A stretch of 13,143 bases of DNA. Origin: Pseudomonadota bacterium. Its GTDB lineage: Bacteria; Pseudomonadota; Gammaproteobacteria; UBA5335. The DNA is taken from the NCBI GenBank assembly GCA_002862965.1, contig PKCW01000190.1, positions 1 to 13,143 of the forward strand, read 5' to 3'. This document shows positions 1 to 7,547 of the stretch, piece by piece (position 1 is the stretch's first letter; every line of letters begins with the position of its first letter). Position numbers and translations under genes: made by a program. The notes below the pieces were generated by a model, which saw nothing but the letters and a program-made list of their open reading frames with translations, made no database searches and was not told where the DNA came from.

Positions 1-2432
1 GTCGGATTGATGAAGAAGAAACCGGCATAGTTGAGATCGAAACGGCCGATCTCGGCGGGACCCAGCGACTGCCGGACGGCAGCGACGGTATCCAGCCGCA
101 CCAGTTCACCGGCGCGGCTGCGCAGGAAGATCTCCCGCAGGTCTTCAGGCGTCGCGTAGGCGCCGTCACCCGCCTTCAAGCGCAGGTCGTAGCGCTCCCC
201 GTCACCCGGATCGTCGTTGTAGCGGGCCACGTCGAAGCCGCCGACCAGAATGTTGGCGGCCTGGGCCACCTCGAGAGTGGACAGGCCAAGGCTTGCCGCG
301 CGCGCCCGGTCGATGTCGAGCTCGACCTGCGGCAGATCGAGCTGCAAGGTGAGATCGACGCTGCCCATGCCGGCGGTGGCCAGCAGACGCTCGCGAATCT
401 GTTCCGCATAGCGGGCGACGTCGGCCAGGTTGCGGCCGCGCAGGACGAGTTGCAGCGGCTCGCCCCGCTCGCCGCCAAACGCCGGCACCTCGGAAACGAA
501 GGCCTGCACGCCCGGGATCGCCGCTGCCTTGGCGGCCAGCCGCGCCCCCAACTCCTGCTGCGACAGGTCGCGCTCGCCGCGTGGCTTCAGGGTGACGAAG
601 GCCACCGCCTGATTGACCTGCCCCTGTTGCCCCAGACCGATGGCCGTGAAGTACCCGACCACCGCGGGTTCCTCGCCCAGTATCGCTTCCATCGCCCGGA
701 GGCGGCTGTCGGTGTACTCGATGCTCGAGCCCAGCGGTGTCTTGAGCTGGACGAACAGTTGCCCGACATCTTCCTCCGGGACGAACTCCCCGCCCACGTG
801 GGTGAAGAAATACCCGCTCGACAGCACCACGAGGCCGGACAGCAGCAGGACCGTCCAGGGCGCCGCGAGGGACGCGCCCAACAGTCGGCGATAGCCGGAC
901 TCCATGCGGCGGAACATGCGCTCGAAGGCGTTGAACACGCGCCCGTGCTCGTGCGTGACCTTGAGGTAGCGCGAGCACATCATGGGGGTCAGGGTGAGCG
1001 CCACGAACCAGGACACCAGCACGCCGAAGACCACCACGACCGCAAAGGATTCGAAGAAGCGTCCGACGATCCCGCCCATGAACACCACGGGGACGAAGAT
1101 GGAGACCAGGGACAAGGTCGCGGCGAGCACCGCGAACATCACCTCCTGAGTACCGTTCATCGCGGCGCTCACCGGATCGGGATCGAGTTCCTCGCGATGG
1201 CGGTAGATGTTCTCCAGCACCACGATGGCGTCGTCCACGACCACCCCGATCAGGAGCAGCAGCGCCAGCAGCGTCACGACGTTGAAGGTGTAACCGAAGA
1301 AGTACATCACCGCCACGGCGCCCATCAGGGACACCGGGATGGCCGCCGCGATGATCAGGGTGGAGCGGAAATTGCGCAGGAACAGCAGCACGACGGCCGC
1401 CGCCAGCAGCGTGCCGGTGATGAGGTGCTCCTGCAGGGCATGCACCATTTCGAGGATGAAGGTGGAGGTATCGGTCGCCACCGACACGGTCATGCCGGGC
1501 GGGAGCTGGGGACTGATCTCGGTCTCGAGGCGATGCTTGATCTCGTCGATGATCGCCACGCTGTTGCTGCCCGCGATCTTGACGATCCCCAGACCCACCG
1601 TGGGCGCGCCGTTGTAGCGGGCCAACTGCCGAAAGTCGGCCAGGCCGTCGACCACTTGCGCCACCATGTGCAGACGGATGGGCGCCCCCTCGGCGTAGCC
1701 CACCACCATTTCGCCCAGCGCCACAGGATCGTGATATTCCAGATCCAGCTTGAGCAGCGCCTCGGTGCCCTCGCCCACCACGAATCCGCCCGGCAGCAGG
1801 AAGTGTTCGCGCTGGAACGCCTGCACGAGATCCTGCACGGTGAGGCCGTAACTCGCCAGACGCGCCGGCTCCACCTCGACCCGCACGGTACGCTCGCGCG
1901 AGCCGGCGATGCGGACCTCGCCCACGCCGTTGACATTTTCGAGCTGCTTGCGCAGCACGTTGTTGGCGTAGACGTTGAGCTGCTGTTCGGTGCGATCGCC
2001 CTGCAATGCCAGCCAGAGGATGGGCTGCGAGGTCGTCTCCAGCTTGGCCACGATGGGCGGATCGGCGTCCGCCGGCAACTGGTTCAGGACCTGGTTGACC
2101 TTGGCCTGCACTTCGTTGAAGGCCACGTCGACATCTTTTGCCAGCTCGAAGTTGATGGCCACCACCGACACGCCCGGCGTCGAGCTCGACCGGATGTTGT
2201 CGATCCCCGGGACACTGTTGACCTGCCGCTCGATGATGTTGGTGATGCTGGCATCCACCACCGCGGGATTGGCACCGGGCTGGATGGTGGTGATGGTGAC
2301 GACCGGGATGTCCACGTTCGGAAAACGGTCCACACCCAGATCCCGAAAGCCGATGATGCCGAACAGCACCAGCACCGCGTTGAGCATGTACGCCAGCACA
2401 TGCCGGCGGATCGACAACTCCGGCAGATTCAT
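1..2432 (-). CDS. RND efflux permease, HAE1 type (3' end outside window)
   Basis: This gene encodes a proton-driven inner-membrane exporter, the pump subunit of a tripartite RND system. About 810 of the usual 1,020-1,050 residues are visible; the C-terminal part lies beyond the left edge. The ATG at 2432 begins MNLPELSIRRHV, followed by a first membrane helix (about 13-30) and then FPNVDIP and the IERQVNSVPGI stretch of the periplasmic porter domain. Two adjacent aspartates, Asp400-Asp401, in a hydrophobic helix (GVVVDDAIVVLEN) match the Asp407/Asp408 proton relay of AcrB. A cluster of membrane helices spans about 337-490, and a second periplasmic half starts near 550. The start codon overlaps the adaptor stop as ATGA, so translation is probably coupled. 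The paired Asp supports HAE1 (small organic or drug substrates). The substrate cannot be read from sequence, and no outer-membrane TolC-type gene is adjacent. Confidence 0.93.
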   Translation of the reverse strand, partial: MNLPELSIRRHVLAYMLNAVLVLFGIIGFRDLGVDRFPNVDIPVVTITTIQPGANPAVVDASITNIIERQVNSVPGIDNIRSSSTPGVSVVAINFELAKDVDVAFNEVQAKVNQVLNQLPADADPPIVAKLETTSQPILWLALQGDRTEQQLNVYANNVLRKQLENVNGVGEVRIAGSRERTVRVEVEPARLASYGLTVQDLVQAFQREHFLLPGGFVVGEGTEALLKLDLEYHDPVALGEMVVGYAEGAPIRLHMVAQVVDGLADFRQLARYNGAPTVGLGIVKIAGSNSVAIIDEIKHRLETEISPQLPPGMTVSVATDTSTFILEMVHALQEHLITGTLLAAAVVLLFLRNFRSTLIIAAAIPVSLMGAVAVMYFFGYTFNVVTLLALLLLIGVVVDDAIVVLENIYRHREELDPDPVSAAMNGTQEVMFAVLAATLSLVSIFVPVVFMGGIVGRFFESFAVVVVFGVLVSWFVALTLTPMMCSRYLKVTHEHGRVFNAFERMFRRMESGYRRLLGASLAAPWTVLLLSGLVVLSSGYFFTHVGGEFVPEEDVGQLFVQLKTPLGSSIEYTDSRLRAMEAILGEEPAVVGYFTAIGLGQQGQVNQAVAFVTLKPRGERDLSQQELGARLAAKAAAIPGVQAFVSEVPAFGGERGEPLQLVLRGRNLADVARYAEQIRERLLATAGMGSVDLTLQLDLPQVELDIDRARAASLGLSTLEVAQAANILVGGFDVARYNDDPGDGERYDLRLKAGDGAYATPEDLREIFLRSRAGELVRLDTVAAVRQSLGPAEIGRFDLNYAGFFFINP

Positions 2433-3514
2433 GCGCCCTGCTCCTGCGCGCGGCGGACCTTCGCACCATCGCTCAGGTAGGTCGAGCCTTCCACCGCCAC
2501 CGTCTCGCCGACCTCGAGTCCCTTGACGACCTCGATGAAGTCGGCTGAGCGCACGCCCAGTTCGACCGCGCGCGCCTTGACCGCATCCCCCACGACCACG
2601 TAGACCACCGCGCCCGAGGGTCGGCGCACCAGCGCCAGTGGGGGAATGACCATCGCGCCCTCGCGACGCTTGAGCACCACTTCGCCGTTGACGCTGCCGC
2701 CGGCACGCCAGCCGCCGGGATTGCGCACCTGTGCCAGCACCTCGATCGCACGGCTCTGTGCGCCGATCACCGGGCGGATTTCAGTCACCGCCGCTTCCAG
2801 ACGAACCTCAGGCGCAGCTGGCGCCGACAGGCGCAGGGTCTGGCCCACCGCGAGCCGGCTGCCCAGCACTTCCGGGAAGGGCATCACCACGCGCAGGGAC
2901 TGGTCCGTGTTGAGCTCGAACAGCGGGTTGCCGGCCCCGACATAGTCGCCGACGCTGACCAGCCGTTGCGCGATCACCCCGGTCGCCGGCGCGCGCACGA
3001 GCGTGCGATCGAGGTTGTTGCGGGCCTGCGCGAGCCCGCTCCGGGCGACGGCCATCTGGGCGCGCGTCGCCGCGAGCTGGGTTTCGACCTCATCCAGTGC
3101 GTTGACGGAGAAGAAATTTTCCTTGACCAAGGCACGATAGCGATCGACCTGCCGTTGCTGCTGCGCTGCCAGGACCGACAGTCGGTCGAGATCGGCAGCG
3201 CTGCGCTCCACCGCCAACCGATAGTCAGCGGCGTCGAGTTGGGCCAGCACCTCGCCTTGGCGCACCGCCTGCCCGGCCTGTGCGGCGATGCTGAGCACAC
3301 GCCCCGACACCTCGGCCGCGACGCGCGGGTCCACGTCCGATTCGAGCCGTCCGAGCGATCGCTCGAGTTCCTCGACGGTGCGCGCCTCGACCGTCGCCGT
3401 GGTGATCAGCACGGCGGGACGCTCGGGCGGCGCGTCGGCTTTCTCCGCGCTGCAGCCGGTCAAAAAAGCGGCTGCCAGCAGCAGCGTCCGTCCGTATCGA
3501 AGCCCCGTCGTCAT
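2429..3514 (-). CDS. RND efflux periplasmic adaptor (membrane-fusion) lipoprotein
   Basis: This 361-residue protein is the HlyD/AcrA-like adaptor that links the RND pump to an outer-membrane channel. The ATG at 3514 gives a lipoprotein signal peptide, with basic residues, a Leu/Ala core and lipobox LTGC (Cys21). A GGGA ribosome-binding site lies about 9 bases upstream. An in-frame upstream extension to 3601 would bury this signal, so I reject it. Domains in order are a first lipoyl half around 65-95 (GRVLSIAAQAG), an alpha-hairpin about 97-170 rich in Gln/Arg/Ala, a second lipoyl half (APATGVIAQRLVSVGDYV, about 172-195), and beta-barrel and membrane-proximal domains to the end. The stop overlaps the permease ATG by ATGA, so the two form one operon. 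The specific pump cannot be named. Confidence 0.93.
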   Translation of the reverse strand: MTTGLRYGRTLLLAAAFLTGCSAEKADAPPERPAVLITTATVEARTVEELERSLGRLESDVDPRVAAEVSGRVLSIAAQAGQAVRQGEVLAQLDAADYRLAVERSAADLDRLSVLAAQQQRQVDRYRALVKENFFSVNALDEVETQLAATRAQMAVARSGLAQARNNLDRTLVRAPATGVIAQRLVSVGDYVGAGNPLFELNTDQSLRVVMPFPEVLGSRLAVGQTLRLSAPAAPEVRLEAAVTEIRPVIGAQSRAIEVLAQVRNPGGWRAGGSVNGEVVLKRREGAMVIPPLALVRRPSGAVVYVVVGDAVKARAVELGVRSADFIEVVKGLEVGETVAVEGSTYLSDGAKVRRAQEQGA

Positions 3515-3595
3515 GTTCGATTTCCCGATGGCAAAAAAAGATATCGCGCCCGTCCGGCACTGCGGGTGCCCGGAGGGTTGGCCCCTGAACCGCAT

Positions 3596-3630
3596 CCGCA
3601 CCCGCCGGCCGTGGCCACCGGCGGCTGCGG
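3596..3630 (-). other. Long GC-rich hairpin in the efflux operon leader
   Basis: An imperfect inverted repeat consists of a 5-bp outer stem (3596-3600 with 3626-3630), one C/C mismatch, a 7-bp inner stem (3602-3608 with 3618-3624) and a 9-base loop. It lies between the tRNA 3' end and the adaptor gene on the strand that is transcribed. No T-run follows directly. However, minus-strand positions 3539-3533 are seven consecutive T just before the adaptor ribosome-binding site, preceded by a small 5-bp GGCAC/GTGCC hairpin. This could be a tRNA terminator, an attenuator or a structured leader. I could not identify a convincing sigma70 promoter in 3515-3665. Confidence 0.4.
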
Positions 3631-3665
3631 CGATCCCTGGACGATGGGTTTCTGGTGAAAGGCGC

Positions 3666-3741
3666 TGGAGCTGGCGACAGGATTCGAACCCGCGACCTGC
3701 CGATTACAAATCGGCTGCTCTACCAACTGAGCTACGCCAGC
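3666..3741 (-). tRNA. tRNA-Thr (anticodon TGT)
   Basis: The minus strand folds into a complete 76-base cloverleaf. It has a 7-bp acceptor stem (GCTGGCG with CGCCAGC), a 4-bp D stem with AGTTGGTA loop, a 5-bp anticodon stem (GCCGA with TCGGC) around the loop TTTGTAA, a 5-base variable loop, a T arm with TTCGAAT and an encoded CCA end. The anticodon TGT reads ACA and other ACN threonine codons. The T stem (GCGGG with CCTGT) contains two G-U pairs. The discriminator base is T rather than the more common A. No integrase or repeated tRNA end is seen nearby, so this tRNA shows no sign of being an integration site here. Confidence 0.96.
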
Positions 3742-3751
3742 AAGAACTTGA

Positions 3752-3769
3752 GCGACCCGCTCGGGTCGC
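3752..3769 (-). other. Perfect hairpin just upstream of the tRNA
   Basis: The inverted repeat GCGACCC-loop-GGGTCGC (7-bp stem, 4-base loop) lies 10 bases upstream of the tRNA 5' end on the minus strand. It could end transcripts arriving from the upstream regulator gene, although no T-run follows, or belong to the 5' leader of the pre-tRNA. The predicted tRNA start site falls inside its first arm, so both roles are tentative. Confidence 0.35.
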
Positions 3770-3772
3770 GCC

Positions 3773-3801
3773 AGCATAACCGCAGTCATCGTGCAGCTCA
3801 A
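3773..3801 (-). promoter_or_regulatory. Predicted sigma70 promoter of tRNA-Thr
   Basis: On the minus strand a -35 box TTGAGC (3796-3801) is followed after exactly 17 bases by a -10 box TATGCT (3773-3778). Each matches four of six consensus bases. The expected start lies near 3766, followed by GC-rich bases, a discriminator typical of stable-RNA promoters that are under stringent control. The promoter sits about 25 bases upstream of the mature tRNA 5' end, within the gap after the regulator gene. Confidence 0.55.
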
Positions 3802-3851
3802 TTCCCGCGCCGGCACGCCGCGTCCCGTGCCGATCGCCCGAGTCACCCGGC

Positions 3852-4781
3852 TCAGGCCGCGCCTTGCAGCACCTCCGCAAGCCTGCTGAACGCCTGCGGC
3901 ATGTCACTGCCCAGCACGATCCCGCCGGCACGGACGATGGCATCGCGATGCAGGCTGGAGAGGTGACCGCCGATCAGCACCGGCACCGTCACGCGTTTCA
4001 CCAGGGCCGCGAGATCCGCCTCCAATGCCGGCCAGTAGGCACCCACCGAACCCGCCAGCACGATGGCCTCGCTGCCGGAACGGCGCGCGGCAAGCGGCAG
4101 GTCGGCCAAGGGCATTGAGGCGCCCAGCAGCACGATGCGGTAGTTGCGGGTGAGCGCCCCGAGGCAGAACAGCAACAAGGCCAGTTCGTGCTGCTCCGTC
4201 GGCAGGCAGGCACACAGGAGTTTCGGGCCGCTCGTGTCCAGCGCCATGTGATGAAAGCGCGCACCCAGCTTGTTGCGCATGAACACGCTGAAGAAGTGTT
4301 CTTCGGCGACGCTGCCCGCTTCGGTCTGCCAGCGCCGGCCGATTTCCTCCAGCAAGGGCACGATCAGTTGAGCACTGACCACCTCGACGGGATACAGCGA
4401 GAGCGCTTCGTTGTAGACCCCGCTCAGGGCCTTCTCGTCGAAGGCGGCGATGGCGAGGATCATGCGGGCGATATAGCCGGCCCATACCCCGCCGTCGACC
4501 GCCGGAGGCGCAGTGGCAGCGTCGGACCGTGGCTGGGAATCCAGAGCGGCCCGCGCCTGCCCGATGGCAATGCCGCGATCGAGCAATCCGAGCACCTGCT
4601 CGATGCGCTGGATGTCCTCCCGGCTGTAAAGCCGGTGCCCCTTGGCCGTCCGGCGGGGCCGAACCAGGCCGTAACGACGCTCCCAGGCCCGCAAGGTGAC
4701 CGAGTTCACACCGGTGAGGTTGGAAACCGTACGGATGGGGAACAATTCCTGATCCGCCGGAGAGGTGCCATTTCGCGCCAC
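3852..4781 (-). CDS. litR: MerR-family cobalamin-binding regulator, CarH/LitR-like
   Basis: This 309-residue protein is a probable B12-dependent, light-sensing transcription repressor. Residues about 14-82 form a MerR winged helix-turn-helix (ending RAWERRYGLVRPRRTAKGHR and LYSREDI). Residues about 95-175 form the helical cap, with Trp151 followed by nine residues and Glu161-His162, the W-x9-EH signature that sits over adenosylcobalamin in CarH. The Rossmann-like B12 domain follows: EQHELA with His198 as lower cobalt ligand (offset from the cap motif like Thermus CarH His177), LAGS near 242 and GGH near 271. Gln152 stands where Thermus CarH has His132. The start is GTG at 4781, since an in-frame stop at 4788 blocks extension; a GGAG lies 12 bases upstream, rather far. 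CarH/LitR proteins bind DNA in the dark and release it on illumination. The likely target is the operon starting at 10886. MlrA-type regulators without B12 binding are the main alternative, less likely given the intact motifs. Confidence 0.85.
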   Translation of the reverse strand: MARNGTSPADQELFPIRTVSNLTGVNSVTLRAWERRYGLVRPRRTAKGHRLYSREDIQRIEQVLGLLDRGIAIGQARAALDSQPRSDAATAPPAVDGGVWAGYIARMILAIAAFDEKALSGVYNEALSLYPVEVVSAQLIVPLLEEIGRRWQTEAGSVAEEHFFSVFMRNKLGARFHHMALDTSGPKLLCACLPTEQHELALLLFCLGALTRNYRIVLLGASMPLADLPLAARRSGSEAIVLAGSVGAYWPALEADLAALVKRVTVPVLIGGHLSSLHRDAIVRAGGIVLGSDMPQAFSRLAEVLQGAA

Positions 4782-4797
4782 GCTCAGCTACAGCTCC

Positions 4798-4814
4798 TGC
4801 CCATGGGCATGCCC
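4798..4814. repeat. Two overlapping perfect palindromes upstream of the CarH/LitR-like gene
   Basis: TGCCCATGGGCA (4798-4809) and GGGCATGCCC (4805-4814) are perfect palindromes that overlap by five bases. They directly abut the GGAG (minus strand, 4794-4797) that serves as ribosome-binding site of the regulator gene, so they could fold in its leader or bind a dimeric protein. They lack TGTACA and thus do not look like the operator of the downstream operon. A third small hairpin (4811-4821) and an A6 run (4826-4831) follow. The 155-bp gap to the divergent HAD gene holds no other recognisable site. Confidence 0.35.
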
Positions 4815-4936
4815 TGCGGGCACGCAAAAAAGTTTACCGGAAGATGTCCGCTGCGCAGCACCGTGACGGCTGGCGGTCGCGCCACGCGCCGGTGCGCCGG
4901 GGCGTGGACCCTCCATCTCGCGTAAGCTGTGCGGCC

Positions 4937-5644
4937 ATGAACCCCGCTCCACCCTTGCGCGCAATCACCTTCGATCTGGACGACACCCTCTGGGAGATCG
5001 GCCCGGTCATCCGCGCCGCCGAAGCGCGGATGGAAGGCTACCTGCGCCGCCACTTCCCCGCCATGGCGCAGCGCCTGCCTGCGGGCGAGGTCAGGCGGCG
5101 CATGAATGCGCTGGCGGCACAACGACCGGAACTGGCCCATCACGTCACCGCCCTGCGCATGACGGTGCTGCGCGAAGCCGCGCACGCGGCCGGAGACCCG
5201 CCACAGGCGGCCGAACTGGCGTTCGGGACCTTCATCGCGGCCCGCAATGCCGTCACTCCCTTCACCGATGCCGCGCAGGTACTGCGCGCCCTGGGCGCGC
5301 GGTTCGCGCTGGCCAGCATCACCAACGGCAATGTGGATCTCGCCGCCACCGGCCTCGCCGACCTGTTCCGCATCCGGGTCAGCGCCGAAAGTGCCGGCAT
5401 GGCGAAGCCGCACCCCGCCATCTTCCATCTCACCTGCGAGGCGCTGGGCGTGGCCCCCGAGGAAACGCTGCACATCGGCGATGATCCCGAATGCGACGTG
5501 GCGGGCGCGCGGGCGGCCGGGTTGCGGACCATCTGGTTCAATCGACCGGGGCATCGCTGGCCGGGACCGGGACAGGTCCCGATCCACGTCCGCCAACTGA
5601 GCGATCTCCTCGAACGGTTGCTGCCGGGCGGCCCAAACTCCTGA
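4937..5644 (+). CDS. HAD-superfamily phosphatase (subfamily IA, YigB-like)
   Basis: This 235-residue haloacid-dehalogenase-type hydrolase probably removes phosphate from a small soluble metabolite. Motif I is TFDLDDTLW with nucleophile Asp13 and acid/base Asp15. Motif II is the SITNGN stretch (127-132), motif III is Lys157 in MAKPHP, and motif IV is HIGDDPECD (179-187) for magnesium binding. The helical cap lies at about residues 22-105. Overall layout and the TNGN and GDD motifs resemble E. coli YigB, which dephosphorylates 5-amino-6-(5-phosphoribitylamino)uracil in riboflavin synthesis and also hydrolyses FMN. The substrate is not proven here. The ATG at 4937 places motif I at the usual distance from the N-terminus; an ATG 93 bases upstream adds unrelated sequence. 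No clear ribosome-binding site is visible. It is the only plus-strand gene in the window. Confidence 0.87.
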   Translation: MNPAPPLRAITFDLDDTLWEIGPVIRAAEARMEGYLRRHFPAMAQRLPAGEVRRRMNALAAQRPELAHHVTALRMTVLREAAHAAGDPPQAAELAFGTFIAARNAVTPFTDAAQVLRALGARFALASITNGNVDLAATGLADLFRIRVSAESAGMAKPHPAIFHLTCEALGVAPEETLHIGDDPECDVAGARAAGLRTIWFNRPGHRWPGPGQVPIHVRQLSDLLERLLPGGPNS

Positions 5645-5648
5645 CATC

Positions 5649-5665
5649 GCCGTGCCCGTCACGGC
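5649..5665. terminator. Small hairpin between convergent genes
   Basis: GCCGTG, a 5-base loop and CACGGC form a perfect 6-bp stem exactly where the plus-strand HAD gene and the minus-strand DUF3833 gene converge (14 bases between their stops). It overlaps the last codons of the DUF3833 gene. A bidirectional terminator would make sense here, but there is no T-run on either side, so the call rests mostly on position. Confidence 0.3.
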
Positions 5666-6195
5666 TTGCGAAACGCCAGGGTGACCTGGCCCAGTTCGAC
5701 GCCGAGCTTGCTCATCCGCGCCCGATTGAGCAAGACGCCATCCGGCTGCAAGTACATCCAGTCGTCGAACTGCACATGATAGGTGCGGCCGCCCACGGGC
5801 AAGGCCAGTGTGTAGGACCAGTTCAGTGCCCGTCCGTAAACGATACCCCGGGCCACCCCGACCACATCGTCGGCGCGCCCTTCGTAAGTGTGGGCGTCCA
5901 GCCGGCGAATGCGCCAGATGCGGCGCTGCTTCTCGCCGTCGTCGTAGACGAAATCCTCGGTCATCACGAACTCGTCGCCGACCGACTTCCCGTCGATGTC
6001 GACCACGAAGCTGCGCTTGAGGGCGCCGGAGCGATCCTGAAACATGCCCCATGCGCGCGTCTGCCCCTGGAAGTAGCGCTCCACGGCGAAGGCCGGTTCA
6101 CTGCCTTGGTAGACCTTCGGGTTGACGCCCGCGCAGCCGGCGAGGGCCAGCAGCCCGACCATCACCAGAACTCGAACACTCCTTCTTGCCGACAT
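5659..6195 (-). CDS. DUF3833 family lipoprotein
   Basis: The 178-residue protein has a lipoprotein signal peptide with lipobox LAGC (Cys21) and was recognised as DUF3833 from features such as PKVYQGSEP, a MFQDRSG stretch near 51-57, DGK, a DFVYDDGEKQRRIWRI block (81-96) and YLQPDGVLLNRA (148-159). The fold is expected to be a beta-rich lipocalin-like barrel in the periplasm, which would suit binding or handling of a lipid, but the biochemical function is not known. The ATG at 6195 is chosen because AAAGGAG lies nine bases upstream; an ATG at 6219 overlapping the transporter stop (TGATG) would place the signal peptide further in. It is the last gene of the five-gene operon, 23 bases after the transporter gene. 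Confidence 0.85.
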   Translation of the reverse strand: MSARRSVRVLVMVGLLALAGCAGVNPKVYQGSEPAFAVERYFQGQTRAWGMFQDRSGALKRSFVVDIDGKSVGDEFVMTEDFVYDDGEKQRRIWRIRRLDAHTYEGRADDVVGVARGIVYGRALNWSYTLALPVGGRTYHVQFDDWMYLQPDGVLLNRARMSKLGVELGQVTLAFRKP

Positions 6196-6218
6196 CGATC
6201 TATCTCCTTTCGAAACCA

Positions 6219-7544
6219 TCAGGCCGGTTGCACGATCTGCCGGCGCGCCGCCCGCTGATCCGATTCGGCCAGCGGGAATCGCCACATCAGGGCGATCGCC
6301 GCAAGCTTGATCAGTACCGGCACACCCCCGTAGAGCAGGGCCAGCGTCATCAGCGCAAAGGGCGTATTGTCCCCGCGCGCATCCAGTCCCGCCCAATCCA
6401 GAATGGGATAGGCGAGGCCCACCGACAGGGCCAGCGCGGCCTTGGTCGCCATCCCCCAGAGCGCGAAGAACAGGCCCGCGCGCGAATTGCCGCTTTGCGC
6501 AGTATCCAGATCGATCACATCCGCCTGCATGGCCGAGGGCAGCGCGAGGTCGGCCCCGACCGTCAGACCCGTCAGCAGGCAGACGGCGAGGAAGAACCAG
6601 AACTGCCCAGGCTGGATGAAAGGCACCGCCATGAATATCGCGCAGGTGAACAGCATCGCCATGCACCACGCGCGATGCTTGCCGACCCGGCGGGCCAGAC
6701 CGATCCACAGCGGCAACCCGGCAAAGCCGGCGCCGAAGTAAGCCAGCAGCAACACCCCCGCGGTCTGTTCGTCGCCGATGAGCGCCTGCACGAACAGGAG
6801 AAACAGACTCGCCGGCAGGCCGTTGGCGATCCCGTTCAGCAGGTAGGCGGCCAGCAGGCGGCGAAACGGGCGATTGTCGACCAGCAGGCGCAGCCCCTTG
6901 CCCCAGGGCACGTCGCCGTCCGGCTGCGCCGGCTCGGGCACCTCCCGCAACAGCCAGTAGATGCTGGCGGGCAAGGTCAGGAGCGCGAAGCCGAACATCA
7001 CCGCCAGAGCCGTACCCCGGTCGGCCCCCGCGGCCTGCATCACCCCCGGAACCAGCACCCCCAGCACCGTGCCGACGATGGCGCAGGCCTGGCCGGCCCC
7101 ATAGATGCGGACCCGCTCGTGATAGTCGGTCGACAATTCTGCGGCCCAGGCATTGTGCGGCAGCGACAATGCCGTCCACCCGAGCGTGGCCACCAGGCTC
7201 CACGCCAGGAGATAGCCCCAACCGACGCCGACCGGGGCCAGGAACAGGAAGCCCGTACCCAGCAGCGTCAGCGGCAGTCCAATGATCATCCAGGGGCGGC
7301 GCCGACCCCAGCGGGTGCGGACCCGGTCGCTGAGCAGGCCGACCGCGGGGTCGCTGACGACGTCGAAAAGACGGGCCACCAGCAAGACCGTCCCCACGAC
7401 CGACAGCCCCAGCCCCAACTCATCACTGAAATAGGGCGGCAGGTAGATCAGCAACGGGATGGCCAGCGCCGCCATGGGCAAGCCGATGGCGGAAAAGGCC
7501 CCGAGCACCCGGGCCGGGACGCGGTGCGCCGGATCGCCGGTCAT
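6219..7544 (-). CDS. MFS transporter, GPH (MelB-like) family
   Basis: The 441-residue integral membrane protein has about twelve hydrophobic helices. Between helices 2 and 3 it carries DVVSDPAVGLLSDR followed by RTRWGRRRPWM (61-86), the hallmark of glycoside-pentoside-hexuronide:cation symporters. Asp61 and Asp65 correspond to the cation-binding Asp55 and Asp59 of MelB. An amphipathic segment with many charges around 195-215 is the central loop. Despite the family name, a sugar substrate is unlikely to be the role in this setting; relatives are found in lipid-modification clusters, and MFSD2-type lysolipid carriers share this fold. It starts three bases after the stop of the methyltransferase gene. 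Substrate and direction are unknown. Confidence 0.85.
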   Translation of the reverse strand: MTGDPAHRVPARVLGAFSAIGLPMAALAIPLLIYLPPYFSDELGLGLSVVGTVLLVARLFDVVSDPAVGLLSDRVRTRWGRRRPWMIIGLPLTLLGTGFLFLAPVGVGWGYLLAWSLVATLGWTALSLPHNAWAAELSTDYHERVRIYGAGQACAIVGTVLGVLVPGVMQAAGADRGTALAVMFGFALLTLPASIYWLLREVPEPAQPDGDVPWGKGLRLLVDNRPFRRLLAAYLLNGIANGLPASLFLLFVQALIGDEQTAGVLLLAYFGAGFAGLPLWIGLARRVGKHRAWCMAMLFTCAIFMAVPFIQPGQFWFFLAVCLLTGLTVGADLALPSAMQADVIDLDTAQSGNSRAGLFFALWGMATKAALALSVGLAYPILDWAGLDARGDNTPFALMTLALLYGGVPVLIKLAAIALMWRFPLAESDQRAARRQIVQPA

Positions 7545-7547
7545 GCC

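Noticed and set aside
450..2480. Long plus-strand open frame of about 676 codons antisense to the efflux permease.
   Set aside because: It is an antisense reading of a clear RND gene in GC-rich DNA; the composition is dominated by His, Arg, Gly and Asp with no recognisable domain.
3515..3601. Extended N-terminus of the adaptor protein from an upstream in-frame start.
   Set aside because: It would place 29 extra residues before a clear lipoprotein signal peptide, while the ATG at 3514 has a suitable ribosome-binding site.
3666..3741. tRNA-Thr as an attachment site of a mobile element.
   Set aside because: No duplicated tRNA 3' end, integrase or change in gene style was seen on either side.
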